Part shown: positions 1-8,886 of the stretch, piece after piece
How positions within the stretch are numbered: the stretch's first letter is position 1
How the letters are laid out: each line of letters opens with the position of its first letter
Source of the DNA: Pseudomonadota bacterium
GTDB lineage: Bacteria; Pseudomonadota; Alphaproteobacteria; Rhizobiales; Hyphomicrobiaceae
DNA: 64,000 nucleotides
Direction: 5' to 3'
Assembly (NCBI GenBank): GCA_018242215.1
Contig: JAFECG010000019.1
Span: forward strand, 1 to 64,000
Program-made: the position numbers and the translations under genes
Notes under the pieces: model-generated
Database searches by the model: none
What the model was told of the DNA's origin: nothing
What the model saw: the letters and a program-made list of their open reading frames with translations, nothing else

Positions 1-1991
1 TGGCCAAAACCAAGTCCACCATCACGCTTGACGAAAGCATCAACATTCCGCTGAACCAACTGAAGCTCAGCGACGAAAACGTCCGCAAGACCTTCGGCAA
101 AGACGCCGTCGCCGACATGGCCGCCGACATCCGCACGAACGGACTCATCCAAAGCCTGTCCGTGCGTCCGCTCCCTGCCCCCGATGGCAGGATCACCCAT
201 GAAGTGCAGGGAGGCGGCCGCCGTTTCCGCGCGCTGCAGCTGTTGGTCAGGCAAAAGGCCCTGCCTGATGATGCGCCGATTCCCTGCGTGCCCAACGAGC
301 GCGGCGTCATTCCCCAGATCAGCCTTGCCGAAAACATCAACCGCGAAGCGCTGCATCCTCTCGACGAATACCGCGCCTTCGCCGACATGCAGGCACGCGG
401 CAAATCGGAAGAGGATATCTCCGCCGCCTTCCGCGTCTCGATCGCCGTCGTCAAGCAGCGCCTGCGTTTGGGCTCGGCCAGCCCGGTGCTGCACAAGGCC
501 TTCCTCGATGAAAAAATCAGTCTCCGGGACCTGATGGCTTTTTGCGTCACCGACAACCACGAGCGCCAGGAACAGGTGTGGAAGCAGGTCAAGAATCAGA
601 CCTACATCAGCACGCACACCATCAAACAGATGCTGACCGAGAACACCGTGGCGGCGACCGACAAGCGGGTGACGTTCGTGGGGATCGAGGTCTACCGCGC
701 CGCCGGCGGATACGTCGAGGTTGACCTCTTCGACCAGGCGCACGAAGGCTACCTGACCGATGTCGACCTCCTCAACCAGTTGGTCCAAGCCAAACTCGAC
801 CAGGAAGCCGACAAGCTGAAAGCTCTCGGATGGAAGTGGGCCCACACCGGCGCGACCATCCCTTACGGTGAAACCTCAGGGTGCGACCAGCTGACGCCGG
901 AGAACGAGGAACTCACCGACGAACAGCAACAGCGGCTTGAGGCACTCGAAGCCGAACGCGACGAGCTTCATGAGCTCGATGACGCCGACCTCACCAAGAA
1001 ACAGAAGAAGCGGCTCGAGGTCCTTGACGCTGATATCGGTGCCATCGAAAACCGTGTCCCGGTCTTCGCTGAGGAAGACATGGCCCGCGCCGGCGTCACC
1101 GTCGAAATCAACGGCAGCGGTGGACTGCGGATCGCGTACGGCTACGTCAAGCCCGAGGATGCCGAAGCTGAGGCGCGTGAAAACCAAAGTTCCGCCCCAT
1201 CCGCCGGCGGCGTATCCGCGGCGCAGGAAGTCGAGGACGACGCCAGCGCCAAGCTGCCCGACAGCCTGGTGATGGACCTGACCGAATTCCGCACCGCGTC
1301 GCTGCAGGCGGCTTTGGCCAACAGCCCGGACGTCGCCTTCCTGTCGGTGCTGCACGCCATCACGCTGTCGGTTCTCTACAGCCACGGCTCGAAAAGCTGC
1401 CTGCAGCTCACCGTCAGCACGAGCTTCCCCAACTATGCCGATGGGCTGAAGGACTACCGGCCTGTGCGGGACATGGCCGATCTGCGCAAGGCCTGGACCG
1501 CCATGCTCCCGAAGAACGGGTCCGACCTTTGGTCCGCGCTGCAAGCGATGCCGCGCCCCGAGCAGATGAAGCTTTTGGCGTTCGCCGCCGCCTCATCACT
1601 CAACGTCGTCGTTCAAAAGCACGACCAGCGCGTGAGCCAGGTGCAGCACTCGCACCAGCTATCCGCGGCGCTGGACTTCGACATCCGCACCGACTGGAAA
1701 GCCACCGCCGACAATTTCTTCAAGCGCGTGACCAAGGCCTCCATCCTCGCCGCGGTGACCGAAGCCCGCGACGATCAGACGGCCGAGTTGATGTCCCACA
1801 TGAAGAAGCAAGGCATGGCGACCGAGGCCGAACGCCTTATCGACGGTACCGGCTGGCTGCCGGAGACGTTCCGCGCCGAAACGGCGAACGACCAATCCGG
1901 CGGCGGCATTGACGATACGGGCGACGACGGGGACCTGCCGGACTTCCTGCAAGACGGCGACACCCCTGAAGAGGTGACAACCAACGCTTAG
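1..1991 (+). CDS. ParB/RepB/Spo0J-like partition protein, 5' end cut by window
   Basis: The reading frame is open from base 3 and the first bases read TGGCCAAAACC, so the start codon probably lies one base outside the window (M-A-K-T-K...). The first internal ATG is at 117, but starting there would remove the conserved N-terminal segment I-P-L-N-Q-L-K-L-S-D-E-N-V-R-K, typical of ParB-like proteins. A ParB nuclease-type core follows (G-G-R-R-F-R-A-L-Q, then A-E-N-I-N-R-E-A-L-H-P), then a helix-turn-helix (S-I-A-V-V-K-Q-R-L). The long C-terminal part is charged and coiled-coil-like around residues 280-320. At about 660 residues it is much longer than chromosomal ParB, and resembles the large ParB-like proteins of plasmids and integrative elements. 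No parA is visible. The role in partition or element maintenance is inferred. Confidence 0.85.
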   Translation, partial: AKTKSTITLDESINIPLNQLKLSDENVRKTFGKDAVADMAADIRTNGLIQSLSVRPLPAPDGRITHEVQGGGRRFRALQLLVRQKALPDDAPIPCVPNERGVIPQISLAENINREALHPLDEYRAFADMQARGKSEEDISAAFRVSIAVVKQRLRLGSASPVLHKAFLDEKISLRDLMAFCVTDNHERQEQVWKQVKNQTYISTHTIKQMLTENTVAATDKRVTFVGIEVYRAAGGYVEVDLFDQAHEGYLTDVDLLNQLVQAKLDQEADKLKALGWKWAHTGATIPYGETSGCDQLTPENEELTDEQQQRLEALEAERDELHELDDADLTKKQKKRLEVLDADIGAIENRVPVFAEEDMARAGVTVEINGSGGLRIAYGYVKPEDAEAEARENQSSAPSAGGVSAAQEVEDDASAKLPDSLVMDLTEFRTASLQAALANSPDVAFLSVLHAITLSVLYSHGSKSCLQLTVSTSFPNYADGLKDYRPVRDMADLRKAWTAMLPKNGSDLWSALQAMPRPEQMKLLAFAAASSLNVVVQKHDQRVSQVQHSHQLSAALDFDIRTDWKATADNFFKRVTKASILAAVTEARDDQTAELMSHMKKQGMATEAERLIDGTGWLPETFRAETANDQSGGGIDDTGDDGDLPDFLQDGDTPEEVTTNA

Positions 1992-2004
1992 CGCCGCAAT
2001 CTCC

Positions 2005-2040
2005 GATAAGGCCGCTTCCCAACGGGAGTGGCCTTATTTC
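2005..2040. terminator. Bidirectional terminator between convergent genes
   Basis: An 8-bp inverted repeat (ATAAGGCC at 2006-2013, GGCCTTAT at 2030-2037) encloses a 16-nt loop and is followed by a short T-rich stretch. It sits between the end of the ParB-like gene and the end of the convergent 240-residue protein gene, so it can serve both. Confidence 0.7.
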
Positions 2041-2045
2041 ATTGT

Positions 2046-2768
2046 CTATCTGCCCTGTACCTTTTTAGGTCCCCTGCCCCGATCAGGCTCCAGCGGTTTC
2101 CTCTCCTTCTGGACAAAGGCCGCCAGCGGTGTCAGCGGTGAAAGGTCAAGCGGCTTCACTTCGACGCGTGCCTGTTGGAGGACGTTTTCAACGAGAAGCG
2201 TCACGGCCTGCTTGTCTCGGCGCTTTTCCTGCGAGACCTGCCAGAACAGTCCATCCTGGATGCCGGCTCTTGCATCCCGAACCGATTCATGCGCAACGCG
2301 GAGTTGATTAAGGAGCGTATCCAGTTTGGATATGTCGATACCGTCCGCCTGCCAGGCACCGCTTCCGTAATAGCGCTGTGCCTCATCGAAGTGCTGCAGC
2401 CGCTTTCGTTCTTCGTGCTCCAGTCCGACGACTTTGACCGCAACCGCTTTCACCGTTTCCGATGCGGCGTAAAGCCGTTCCGGCAGGACCGGCCGGATTT
2501 CCTTTTCCATCGCCCTTCGATGGGCCTCGGCGATGGCGGTCTTTTCCCTTTCCTTCATCGTCTGGCGCAATACCGGATCGACCCAGATGAGCCGCATTGT
2601 GCGGTCGCGCTCGCGCCACAAGTCGTCAAACCGCTGGTCGAGCCCCGCGATGATGTTCGCCGCCGTCTGCGGCGCGAAGATTCGCGCCACCGAAGCCCGT
2701 CGCCGGTATTTGTGCGTCGCCGCCAATTTCCGGTCGATGCCGTCGAGATAAGAGATGAGATCCGACAT
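2046..2768 (-). CDS. Hypothetical protein, helical, 240 aa
   Basis: I do not recognise this protein. It is strongly helical, rich in Arg, Glu and Ala, and has no signal peptide or membrane segment. The N-terminus M-S-D-L-I-S-Y-L-D-G-I-D-R-K and the Arg/Lys-rich tail suggest a cytosolic, possibly nucleic-acid-associated protein. It starts 15 bases after the stop of the upstream M48 peptidase gene on the same strand, so the two are probably cotranscribed. It converges on the ParB-like gene across a shared terminator. Nothing in the sequence identifies a function. Confidence 0.65.
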   Translation of the reverse strand: MSDLISYLDGIDRKLAATHKYRRRASVARIFAPQTAANIIAGLDQRFDDLWRERDRTMRLIWVDPVLRQTMKEREKTAIAEAHRRAMEKEIRPVLPERLYAASETVKAVAVKVVGLEHEERKRLQHFDEAQRYYGSGAWQADGIDISKLDTLLNQLRVAHESVRDARAGIQDGLFWQVSQEKRRDKQAVTLLVENVLQQARVEVKPLDLSPLTPLAAFVQKERKPLEPDRGRGPKKVQGR

Positions 2769-2783
2769 GCGTGAAAATCCACA

Positions 2784-4064
2784 CTAGCGCTTCCAGCGAA
2801 GCCGATGCTGATACGTTTCCCTTTCAAGCGCCGCCACGCGCCGTCGGAAACTCGGATGCGTGGCGAACCATGACCGGGTGACCGAACCACGCGCCATGAA
2901 CCGCGCATTCGTCCTCTCGGTCCAGCTTGGCGGGGGAGCGCCTTCGAGTTTGTGCAGCACTGAAATCATCGCTTCTTTCCCGGCAAGCGCCGCGCCGATG
3001 GCATCGGCGTAGAATTCGCGGGTTCGGGATTTGCGGAGGATCATCAGTTCCGACACCAGGCTGAACAGGTAGCGAAAAACCTGCCTTCCCCTCTGCGTCG
3101 GTACGAGGCCCACGAACGAGTTCTGGAAATTGCGCATCATCATCATGCGGGCCATGTCGCCGCTTGCCACGTGCCCGAGTTCATGCCCAACGACCGCCTC
3201 CAGCTCTTCGGGAGTCAGAATTTGGAGAAGCGGCCGGCCAAGCGCCACGGTCGCGTCTTTCTGGTTTCGTCCAATCGCGAAGGCGTTGAAAGCACCCACC
3301 GTCCCCACCATCGGCGTCGGGATTTCCATGTCCTGCGCGAGCTTTTTGGTCGTCAGTGCCAGCGGATGGTCGTCCGGTACTTGTTCGAACGCCATCTCGC
3401 GGAGCAAGGATTTGCGTCCCCCTCGCCAAAACATCGCCACGGCTGTGCCGAGCGCAGGCAGGAATACCATGCCCATCATCATCTGCGTCACGCCGACAAG
3501 ACCCAGCCCAAATGGAATGCTGAGCAAAAAGAAGACAATGAGCCCCGCCCAACAACCTATGACAAGCATCAGCCATGTTCCGAACATGGATCCCCGCAGC
3601 GCCGGTCCATTCAGACGGCGTTGCGCCCGATCTGCTGTCCCTGCTTTGGGGAACGGCGATGACAACGATGCCGCTGTTTCGGTAGCTGTCGGACGATCCT
3701 TGGTTTCCCGCCTGATGATGTCGTCAAAGACGCCTCCGCTTGCAGCAGGTGCCGCCGCACTATTCGGAAACGTCGACGATGCGGTTTTCTCCGGATGCGC
3801 TTGGGACCTGTGTGCTACTTCCGCCGATGCAGGCCGTGAATCCTTATGGGCGTTCCTCGCCGGTTCCCGGCCCGAAGATTCAAAGCATGCGGGAAAAACA
3901 ACCTCCGCACCCTGCCATTCCGGCATTCCGGGCCGCCAAATCAGGTCGCTCAGGCGCAAATAGTCATGAGCGGCGAAAGTTCTTATCTCGACATCCGTGA
4001 GCGGACCATGCTGTTTTCCGTCACGGAAAATATACCATTGAATATCATCTGCCTGAGCCGTCAC
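2784..4064 (-). CDS. M48-family zinc metallopeptidase with N-terminal GYF_2-like domain
   Basis: The N-terminal 50 residues match the GYF_2 pattern (W-Y-I-F-R-D-G-K-Q-H-G-P-L, later W-R-P-G-M-P-E-W). A low-complexity linker and two hydrophobic membrane segments (about residues 155-215) follow, then an HtpX/M48-type peptidase domain with the zinc motif H-E-L-G-H near residue 294 and a probable third ligand Glu in R-E-F-Y-A-D about 52 residues later. The family degrades membrane or misfolded proteins at the cytoplasmic membrane. The start is GTG at 4064, preceded by a GGGGGAAAAG ribosome site. It leads a two-gene unit with the helical protein downstream. The GYF_2 fusion suggests recruitment to proline-rich or membrane partners (inference). 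Confidence 0.85.
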   Translation of the reverse strand: MTAQADDIQWYIFRDGKQHGPLTDVEIRTFAAHDYLRLSDLIWRPGMPEWQGAEVVFPACFESSGREPARNAHKDSRPASAEVAHRSQAHPEKTASSTFPNSAAAPAASGGVFDDIIRRETKDRPTATETAASLSSPFPKAGTADRAQRRLNGPALRGSMFGTWLMLVIGCWAGLIVFFLLSIPFGLGLVGVTQMMMGMVFLPALGTAVAMFWRGGRKSLLREMAFEQVPDDHPLALTTKKLAQDMEIPTPMVGTVGAFNAFAIGRNQKDATVALGRPLLQILTPEELEAVVGHELGHVASGDMARMMMMRNFQNSFVGLVPTQRGRQVFRYLFSLVSELMILRKSRTREFYADAIGAALAGKEAMISVLHKLEGAPPPSWTERTNARFMARGSVTRSWFATHPSFRRRVAALERETYQHRLRWKR

Positions 4065-4335
4065 CTTTTCCCCCGTGGATTGCGGTCACTAACCCTTTTC
4101 AATATCGGCGAGCTTATCTGCCCAGCCAGTTTTGTGATGACATTTTTTTAGTCAATCCAGAGATAGTTTGAGGGTCCCGCTACCGCGGCCGAGGCATATC
4201 TCTTTAGAAAATTGAATTCGGGTCCGGATCCAATTGATGCGCTTGTCATCATTCGGCCCGTGGCCCGCCGTGACTTTTTCCCTCGCGCTCCTCCTCCTGT
4301 GCGGGCGGAAGTACCGTCGTCGCGCCGCGGTTTGG

Positions 4336-5388
4336 TCAGTCCTCCTTAGGGGCCGACGCGCGTTTGTTGCGCCGGTAGTCAATGCGGTCCACGTCGCATT
4401 CCTTCACCCCGTGCCGGTTGTGGTCGTAGAGCCGCGTCGTATTCGTCGAGGAATGATTGGCGAGCCTGCGCGCATCTTCAAGAACACCGCCGGCGTTGAT
4501 GAACATGGTGATGCCCGTCGCCCGGAACGTGTGGTTTCCCATTTTGCGGTGGACGATGCCGAGGGATTTGGCGCGGCGCCGCACCATCCGGTAGCAGACG
4601 AGCCGATCGAGCGGCAGCGAGGTCAAGACCCTCCGCCGCTTGTTCCAGCGCCGGAACAGCCATCCCTCCGGATTGGGATCGCACCCGGCGCTGCCTTCCG
4701 ACGATTTCGCGAGGAAGGCACGGAGATACCTTTCGGCTTCCCGGTTGAGAGGCAGTTGGTGAGGCTTCCCCCCTTTCTCCTCGAGCCTGACGTGGATGCG
4801 ACCGAGCTCTTCCCACACGTCCGTCTGCTTGAGTTTCGTCACGGCACTGACCCGCGCACAGGCAAAAACCATCAAACCGATCACGGCGCGGTCCTGGACG
4901 TCTTGCAGCGTCGCTTCGCCGATGCCGTCGAGCAGCCGGACCACCTGGTTGTCGGGAAGCGGCGGGAAGGCGCCCTCGTTCGCTTTGGTTTTGGGGTTCT
5001 TGACCGACGTGACCGGGTTGAAGGCAAGAGCGCCTTTCAGCACCAGGTCGTTGAAATAGCCCCTCAGGCATGAGATCACCTGCGCGCGCGATTGCGCCGA
5101 CACGCGCGCAAACCCGCTGCCCTTGCGCCGGATGAGTCCCTCCACGTAGTTTTTGATGTCGGCCGTGGTGAGCTCGGCAAGAGATTTCAATTCGCGCGCT
5201 TCCGCCCAGGCGAGGAATTGCATGACGATGCGGAGATAGTGCTCCTTGGTGCGCGCGCTTCTCTGGTTTACGAGAAAATCATACGTCGCCTGCCGTGCCC
5301 TCTCATGGGTGAGATTGAGGATGTCCGGCAACCTCGCGAGCACGGCATCGCCGAAATCTTCCGTTGACGAAGGCTCGCACAGGTTCAC
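4336..5388 (-). CDS. Tyrosine recombinase / phage-type integrase
   Basis: The protein has a SAM-like core-binding domain (S-A-R-T-K-E-H-Y-L-R region) and a C-terminal catalytic domain. Catalytic residues are visible: Arg in C-A-R-V-S-A-V, Lys in E-E-K-G-G-K, the H-T-F-R-A-T-G box, the late His in L-A-N-H-S-S-T-N-T-T, and Tyr in R-L-Y-D-H. The frame stays open to a TTG at 5478, but that would make the first residues part of a perfect hairpin. I therefore prefer the GTG at 5388, although no good ribosome site is seen at either. Length fits integron/transposon-type recombinases of about 330-350 residues. It probably acts on element DNA; its target site is not identified. It is distinct from the tRNA-adjacent integrase at 54.9-56.2 kb. 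Confidence 0.85.
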   Translation of the reverse strand: MNLCEPSSTEDFGDAVLARLPDILNLTHERARQATYDFLVNQRSARTKEHYLRIVMQFLAWAEARELKSLAELTTADIKNYVEGLIRRKGSGFARVSAQSRAQVISCLRGYFNDLVLKGALAFNPVTSVKNPKTKANEGAFPPLPDNQVVRLLDGIGEATLQDVQDRAVIGLMVFACARVSAVTKLKQTDVWEELGRIHVRLEEKGGKPHQLPLNREAERYLRAFLAKSSEGSAGCDPNPEGWLFRRWNKRRRVLTSLPLDRLVCYRMVRRRAKSLGIVHRKMGNHTFRATGITMFINAGGVLEDARRLANHSSTNTTRLYDHNRHGVKECDVDRIDYRRNKRASAPKED

Positions 5389-5412
5389 GCGTGCAGCGTG
5401 CCAGACGGGGCC

Positions 5413-5455
5413 CTCGAAAGCGAACCCAATGGTGATTGGGTTCGCTTTTTGCGAG
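5413..5455. repeat. Perfect 14-bp inverted repeat upstream of recombinase gene
   Basis: AAAGCGAACCCAAT (5417-5430) and its exact reverse complement (5435-5448) are separated by GGTG. Outer arms CTCG/CGAG extend the pairing after a 3-nt bulge, and the right arm runs into five T bases on the plus strand. It lies at the 5' end of the recombinase gene. It could be a plus-strand terminator, an attenuator for the recombinase, or a recombinase binding site. Confidence 0.6.
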
Positions 5456-5612
5456 AGGGGGGTGCTGCAACTTCGCAACTCATTTGATAGCGGTGCAGGA
5501 TTTATGCGCAGGGCGTGGGCACATTTGTTGCGAGATGCCGCCGCTTGGATTCACGCTCTTGCCAGGTCTTCACCCGAAGCCAACGCTTAACGCGCCAACG
5601 AAAGCACACCGC

Positions 5613-5861
5613 GTGCCGCTTCCTCGCTTGTCTCCTTGGCACGTCGACATCGGTCGTGGCCTACGCGCCGCGAGAGCCGCGAAGGGCCTCACCATGCAGC
5701 AGGTCGCGGATCGTCTCGGCTGCACCTATCAAATGTACCAGCGTTACGAAACCGCAACGGCACGGCTTCCTGCCGATGTCCTCGTTCGTGCGGCCGCAAT
5801 TTTCGAGGTAGTCCCATCGTCTCTTTTGCCGGAACCGCTTTCGCTCAATCGAAAGCCCTGA
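5613..5861 (+). CDS. Small XRE-family helix-turn-helix protein
   Basis: Residues G-L-R-A-A-R-A-A-K-G-L-T-M-Q-Q-V-A-D-R-L-G form the first helices of an XRE/Cro-type HTH, followed by C-T-Y-Q-M-Y-Q-R-Y-E as recognition helix and a C-terminal I-F-E-V-V-P-S-S-L-L segment typical of this family. The frame is open further upstream to 5436, but that part overlaps the recombinase promoter and is not protein-like, so the GTG at 5613 is proposed without a clear ribosome site. It is divergent from the recombinase and may regulate it (inference). Confidence 0.6.
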   Translation: MPLPRLSPWHVDIGRGLRAARAAKGLTMQQVADRLGCTYQMYQRYETATARLPADVLVRAAAIFEVVPSSLLPEPLSLNRKP

Positions 5862-6033
5862 TGTAGGAACGGGGCAACCGGCCGAAGCAAAGCGCGGTAA
5901 GCGCAATCCGGAACAGGTTCCACATCACGATGACGGCGATGCCGGTCACCAGCCATGTCGCCTTCAGCATCCAGAACGCGGTGAGCCCGAGGATTTCAAG
6001 CGCAAGCGGCATTTGGTCGAAGATCTTGTCCAT
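5845..6033 (-). CDS. Small membrane protein, hypothetical
   Basis: About 62 residues starting at M-D-K-I-F-D-Q, with one or two hydrophobic segments (L-E-I-L-G-L-T-A-F-W-M-L-K and W-L-V-T-G-I-A-V-I-V-M-W). The frame is open upstream to 6162, but the extra part is Arg-rich and unconvincing. The 3' end overlaps the end of the convergent XRE gene by 17 bases. No family recognised. Confidence 0.4.
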   Translation of the reverse strand: MDKIFDQMPLALEILGLTAFWMLKATWLVTGIAVIVMWNLFRIALTALCFGRLPRSYIRAFD

Positions 6034-6203
6034 GCGCCCACGATAGGCGGCTCGCGGATCGACTATCCAGAGTGGCTGCATACGCGCTGCGCACAAAAGG
6101 ACTTCGCGCGAACCCCCTGTTGCGGCATTGCCGCTACTGGCTGGCGATCGAAAGGTAACCATCCGGCGAAGGCCTGTGCCGAGAAAAACCTAAGAGAGTG
6201 AAC

Positions 6204-6389
6204 TTACGCTCGGCGCCCCAAAAGACTCAAAATCCGCTCTACCTCGCGCTCGAAATTCTGATCAAGATGCATAAGCGGGACCTCCAGGTGAGTCGGGAGG
6301 TGCTTCACCGCAGTGATGAATTTGGGAAGCCCGGCGAAGATCTCGAAAGCCTTTGTGACGTCGCGTGTATGGGAGGTGATGTCGCGCAT
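6204..6389 (-). CDS. Short hypothetical protein, 61 aa
   Basis: A short frame with balanced amino-acid composition (M-R-D-I-T-S-H-T-R-D-V-T-K-A-F...), ending L-S-L-L-G-R-R-A. It lies just downstream of the TonB-dependent receptor on the same strand. A weak GCGAG sequence precedes the ATG. No domain is recognised, and it could be a chance frame. Confidence 0.3.
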   Translation of the reverse strand: MRDITSHTRDVTKAFEIFAGLPKFITAVKHLPTHLEVPLMHLDQNFEREVERILSLLGRRA

Positions 6390-6451
6390 CTCGCGAAATG
6401 CGTTCTTTCAGCTTGATAGAGGGGCCCCGGCTTTTTCATTACTGATGCCGG

Positions 6452-8773
6452 TCACCATCTGTAGGTGGAGCTCACAAGCGCTTTTCGGCGCTCCCCGTAA
6501 AAGCATGCAGTCGGTCCCGAACAGGAACTGACGTACGCGTCATCCATAAGGTTGGTCACATTGAGCGCGGTGCGCCAACCATCATGCTCGTAGTGAAGGG
6601 CAAGGTCGAAAAGCGTGTAAGAGGGCACGGGGAGTGTGTTCGCGGCGTCTGCATACGAGGGGCCGTTGTACCGGACCCCGGCCCCGAAACCGAATCCTCG
6701 AAACACGCCATGCTGAAGCGTGTAGTCCAAGGCAACGCCCCCGAACTGCTCGGGGATGCCGATGGGCACCTTGCCGATGGCGGCAGGATCGGTGTCGGCG
6801 AGCGTCGTAAGATCGTAGATCGTGTAGGAGCTGATCACGTTCAGCCCGGGCATGAGGGTTGCGATACCCTCGTATTCGAAGCCATGTGAATTCTGTGCGC
6901 CAATCTGACGGACCGAGAAGTCCAGCGGGTTGGTGGATGGCACATTGCTGCGGTCGATATCGAAGTACGAAAGCGTGATGCGGCCTTGCAGCCATCTTGG
7001 TTCCCATTTGACGCCGCCTTCCCATCCTTCCCCGGTTTCTGGCTTGAGAAGAGTTCCAGTCGTGGCATTGAGGCCCACAAGCGGATTGAAGGACGTCGAG
7101 TACGAGACGTATGGCGCAAGCCCGTTGTCGAAATTGTAGATGGCGCCGGCGCGACCGGTGAATGCGCCTTCGTCCACCTCGACGCTCTGGGCAGCGGAGA
7201 GTTTATCGTCGCGATCGGTGCTGACGTAATCGTGGCGGCCTGACAACGCGACCGTCAACTTCTCGATCTTCACCTGGTCCTGAAGGTAGACCCCGAGCTG
7301 CTCTTGCGTGGTCGTCGCAAGCAGGTAGCGGGTTGATGGCGGCGCTGGATTCGGCGGATAGACGGGATTGACCACATCCAGGTCGGCGAAGCGGAATTCA
7401 AAGCCCTGGTCGTCAGCGATCCGGTAGTGCTTGTAATCAATACCTGTGAGCACCTTGTGGAACAGTGGCCCGGTGCCGAACCGGAACTCCGCCTGGTTGT
7501 CGATGTTGAACTCGTCCGCAACGGGCTGGGTGATGAAGTTGCCACGCGAGATGATGCCTGAGGTTGAAGTCGGCGGGACGGCATACCCTAGTCCGTAAAG
7601 GCCAAGCAGATCAACTTCAAGGTGGCCATAGCGGAAGTTTTGTCTGAGCGAGACGGCGTCGTTCACGCGGTGCTCGAACTCGTATCCCACCATTGCCTGT
7701 TCGCGCTTGAACGAACCGTAATCCGGATTGTTGGTATCGAGAGACGTTGGAATCCTGCCGAACGGCGCATCGACGGCGGTGCCGACGTAAGGGAGGAAGT
7801 TCTGGATGGCAGTCTTATCTCGCTGATAGGACGAGAGCACGACAAGGCTGGTGTCGGCGTTCGGCCTCCAAAGCAAGCTCGGGGCGATGAAGAAGCGGTC
7901 ATTATCGACATCATCAACCTGTGTCCCGCCGGTCTTGCCCAACATGTTCAGCCGGTAAAACACCTCCCCACTGCCTCCCAGCTGTCCCGACAGGTCGGTG
8001 GCGGCGTAGGCATTGCCAAACTCGTCGATGCCGGTCGAGATCGCGTTATCGAGGCCAAGCCCCGGCCTTTTGCTAACCGCATTGATCAGGCCACCGGGAT
8101 TGCCACCTCCGTACAGAACCGAAGACGGTCCGCGTATGATTTCGATACGGTCGAGGCCCCAAGGTTCGAGCCGCCATGTGGCGAAAGCGGTTGAAAAAAG
8201 CTGCAAGCCGTCGAGATAGTATCCGGTCTCCTGAGCGGAAAACCCGCGAACAAGGAACCAGTCGTTTCGCGTGTCGCTGCCGAAGGTCTCCGATCGAATG
8301 CCCGGCGCGTAGCGGGTAGCTTCCACCACCGACATGGCGCCCATGTCTCGGATCTGCTCGCCGGTGACGACGCTTATCCCTTGCGGAATTTCGATGATCG
8401 GCGTGTCGGTCTTGCTTCCGGATGTCGTGCGTTCTGCGACGATCCCCTTCCCCGGACCTTTCGGATTTTCGGATTCGCCCAGTCCTGCCGAGGCCGCCGC
8501 CGGTTGCACGTTCGACACCGTCGGTTGTGAGACATTCCGAACCAGAGGCTTCGCCTTTGCTGGTTTCTTGACAGGTTTCGACAACTCCGCTGGTGCGGTG
8601 ACCACGACCGGCGGCAGATCGGCCGTGTTCGGCGCGGGCTTTACGGGCGTCTGCGGTTTCGGAGCCCCGGCCTCCGCGTTCGTTCGCGCTGTCAGGGGAG
8701 GCGGACTGTCTTGCGCGATTGCGCTTTCGAAGGCGAGCGCGATTGCAAACGTTCCGATCCCAAGTGTTCGCAT
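6452..8773 (-). CDS. TonB-dependent siderophore receptor
   Basis: 773 residues, the usual length of ferric-siderophore receptors. A signal peptide (cleavage near S-A-I-A-Q-D) is followed by a proline-rich linker and a plug domain. The plug carries the landmarks P-Q-G-I-S-V-V-T, the R-G-F segment, Y-L-D-G-L-Q and I-E-I-I-R-G-P-S-S-V-L-Y-G-G-G-N-P-G-G. A 22-strand barrel region follows, ending with the aromatic terminal strand V-S-S-T-Y-R-W. It would import a ferric siderophore across the outer membrane using TonB-ExbBD energy; the ligand (ferrichrome or hydroxamate type) cannot be settled by sequence. A GGGGG ribosome site precedes the ATG. The PepSY membrane protein lies upstream on the same strand, a common partner in iron reduction and uptake. 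Confidence 0.92.
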   Translation of the reverse strand: MRTLGIGTFAIALAFESAIAQDSPPPLTARTNAEAGAPKPQTPVKPAPNTADLPPVVVTAPAELSKPVKKPAKAKPLVRNVSQPTVSNVQPAAASAGLGESENPKGPGKGIVAERTTSGSKTDTPIIEIPQGISVVTGEQIRDMGAMSVVEATRYAPGIRSETFGSDTRNDWFLVRGFSAQETGYYLDGLQLFSTAFATWRLEPWGLDRIEIIRGPSSVLYGGGNPGGLINAVSKRPGLGLDNAISTGIDEFGNAYAATDLSGQLGGSGEVFYRLNMLGKTGGTQVDDVDNDRFFIAPSLLWRPNADTSLVVLSSYQRDKTAIQNFLPYVGTAVDAPFGRIPTSLDTNNPDYGSFKREQAMVGYEFEHRVNDAVSLRQNFRYGHLEVDLLGLYGLGYAVPPTSTSGIISRGNFITQPVADEFNIDNQAEFRFGTGPLFHKVLTGIDYKHYRIADDQGFEFRFADLDVVNPVYPPNPAPPSTRYLLATTTQEQLGVYLQDQVKIEKLTVALSGRHDYVSTDRDDKLSAAQSVEVDEGAFTGRAGAIYNFDNGLAPYVSYSTSFNPLVGLNATTGTLLKPETGEGWEGGVKWEPRWLQGRITLSYFDIDRSNVPSTNPLDFSVRQIGAQNSHGFEYEGIATLMPGLNVISSYTIYDLTTLADTDPAAIGKVPIGIPEQFGGVALDYTLQHGVFRGFGFGAGVRYNGPSYADAANTLPVPSYTLFDLALHYEHDGWRTALNVTNLMDDAYVSSCSGPTACFYGERRKALVSSTYRW

Positions 8774-8850
8774 TATACAACCCCCAGAAAGACAGCTTTT
8801 CTGAAAGGGTCATAACTGTACTGTTTAAGTCAAGTTTTTGATCGATGTTC

Positions 8851-8866
8851 GCAAAAGCACTTTTGC
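8851..8866. repeat. Short palindrome between PepSY and receptor genes
   Basis: GCAAAAG-CA-CTTTTGC is a perfect 7-bp inverted repeat with a 2-nt centre, 21 bases past the PepSY stop and upstream of the receptor start. It may be a weak terminator or a regulator site; it does not match a Fur or RirA box that I can recognise. Confidence 0.4.
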
Positions 8867-8886
8867 TGATGATGCTTCCGCGCACT

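Noticed and set aside
876-1544. Minus-strand frame of 222 codons opposite the ParB-like gene
   Set aside because: Mirror frame of the ParB-like gene with no start signal and no domain.
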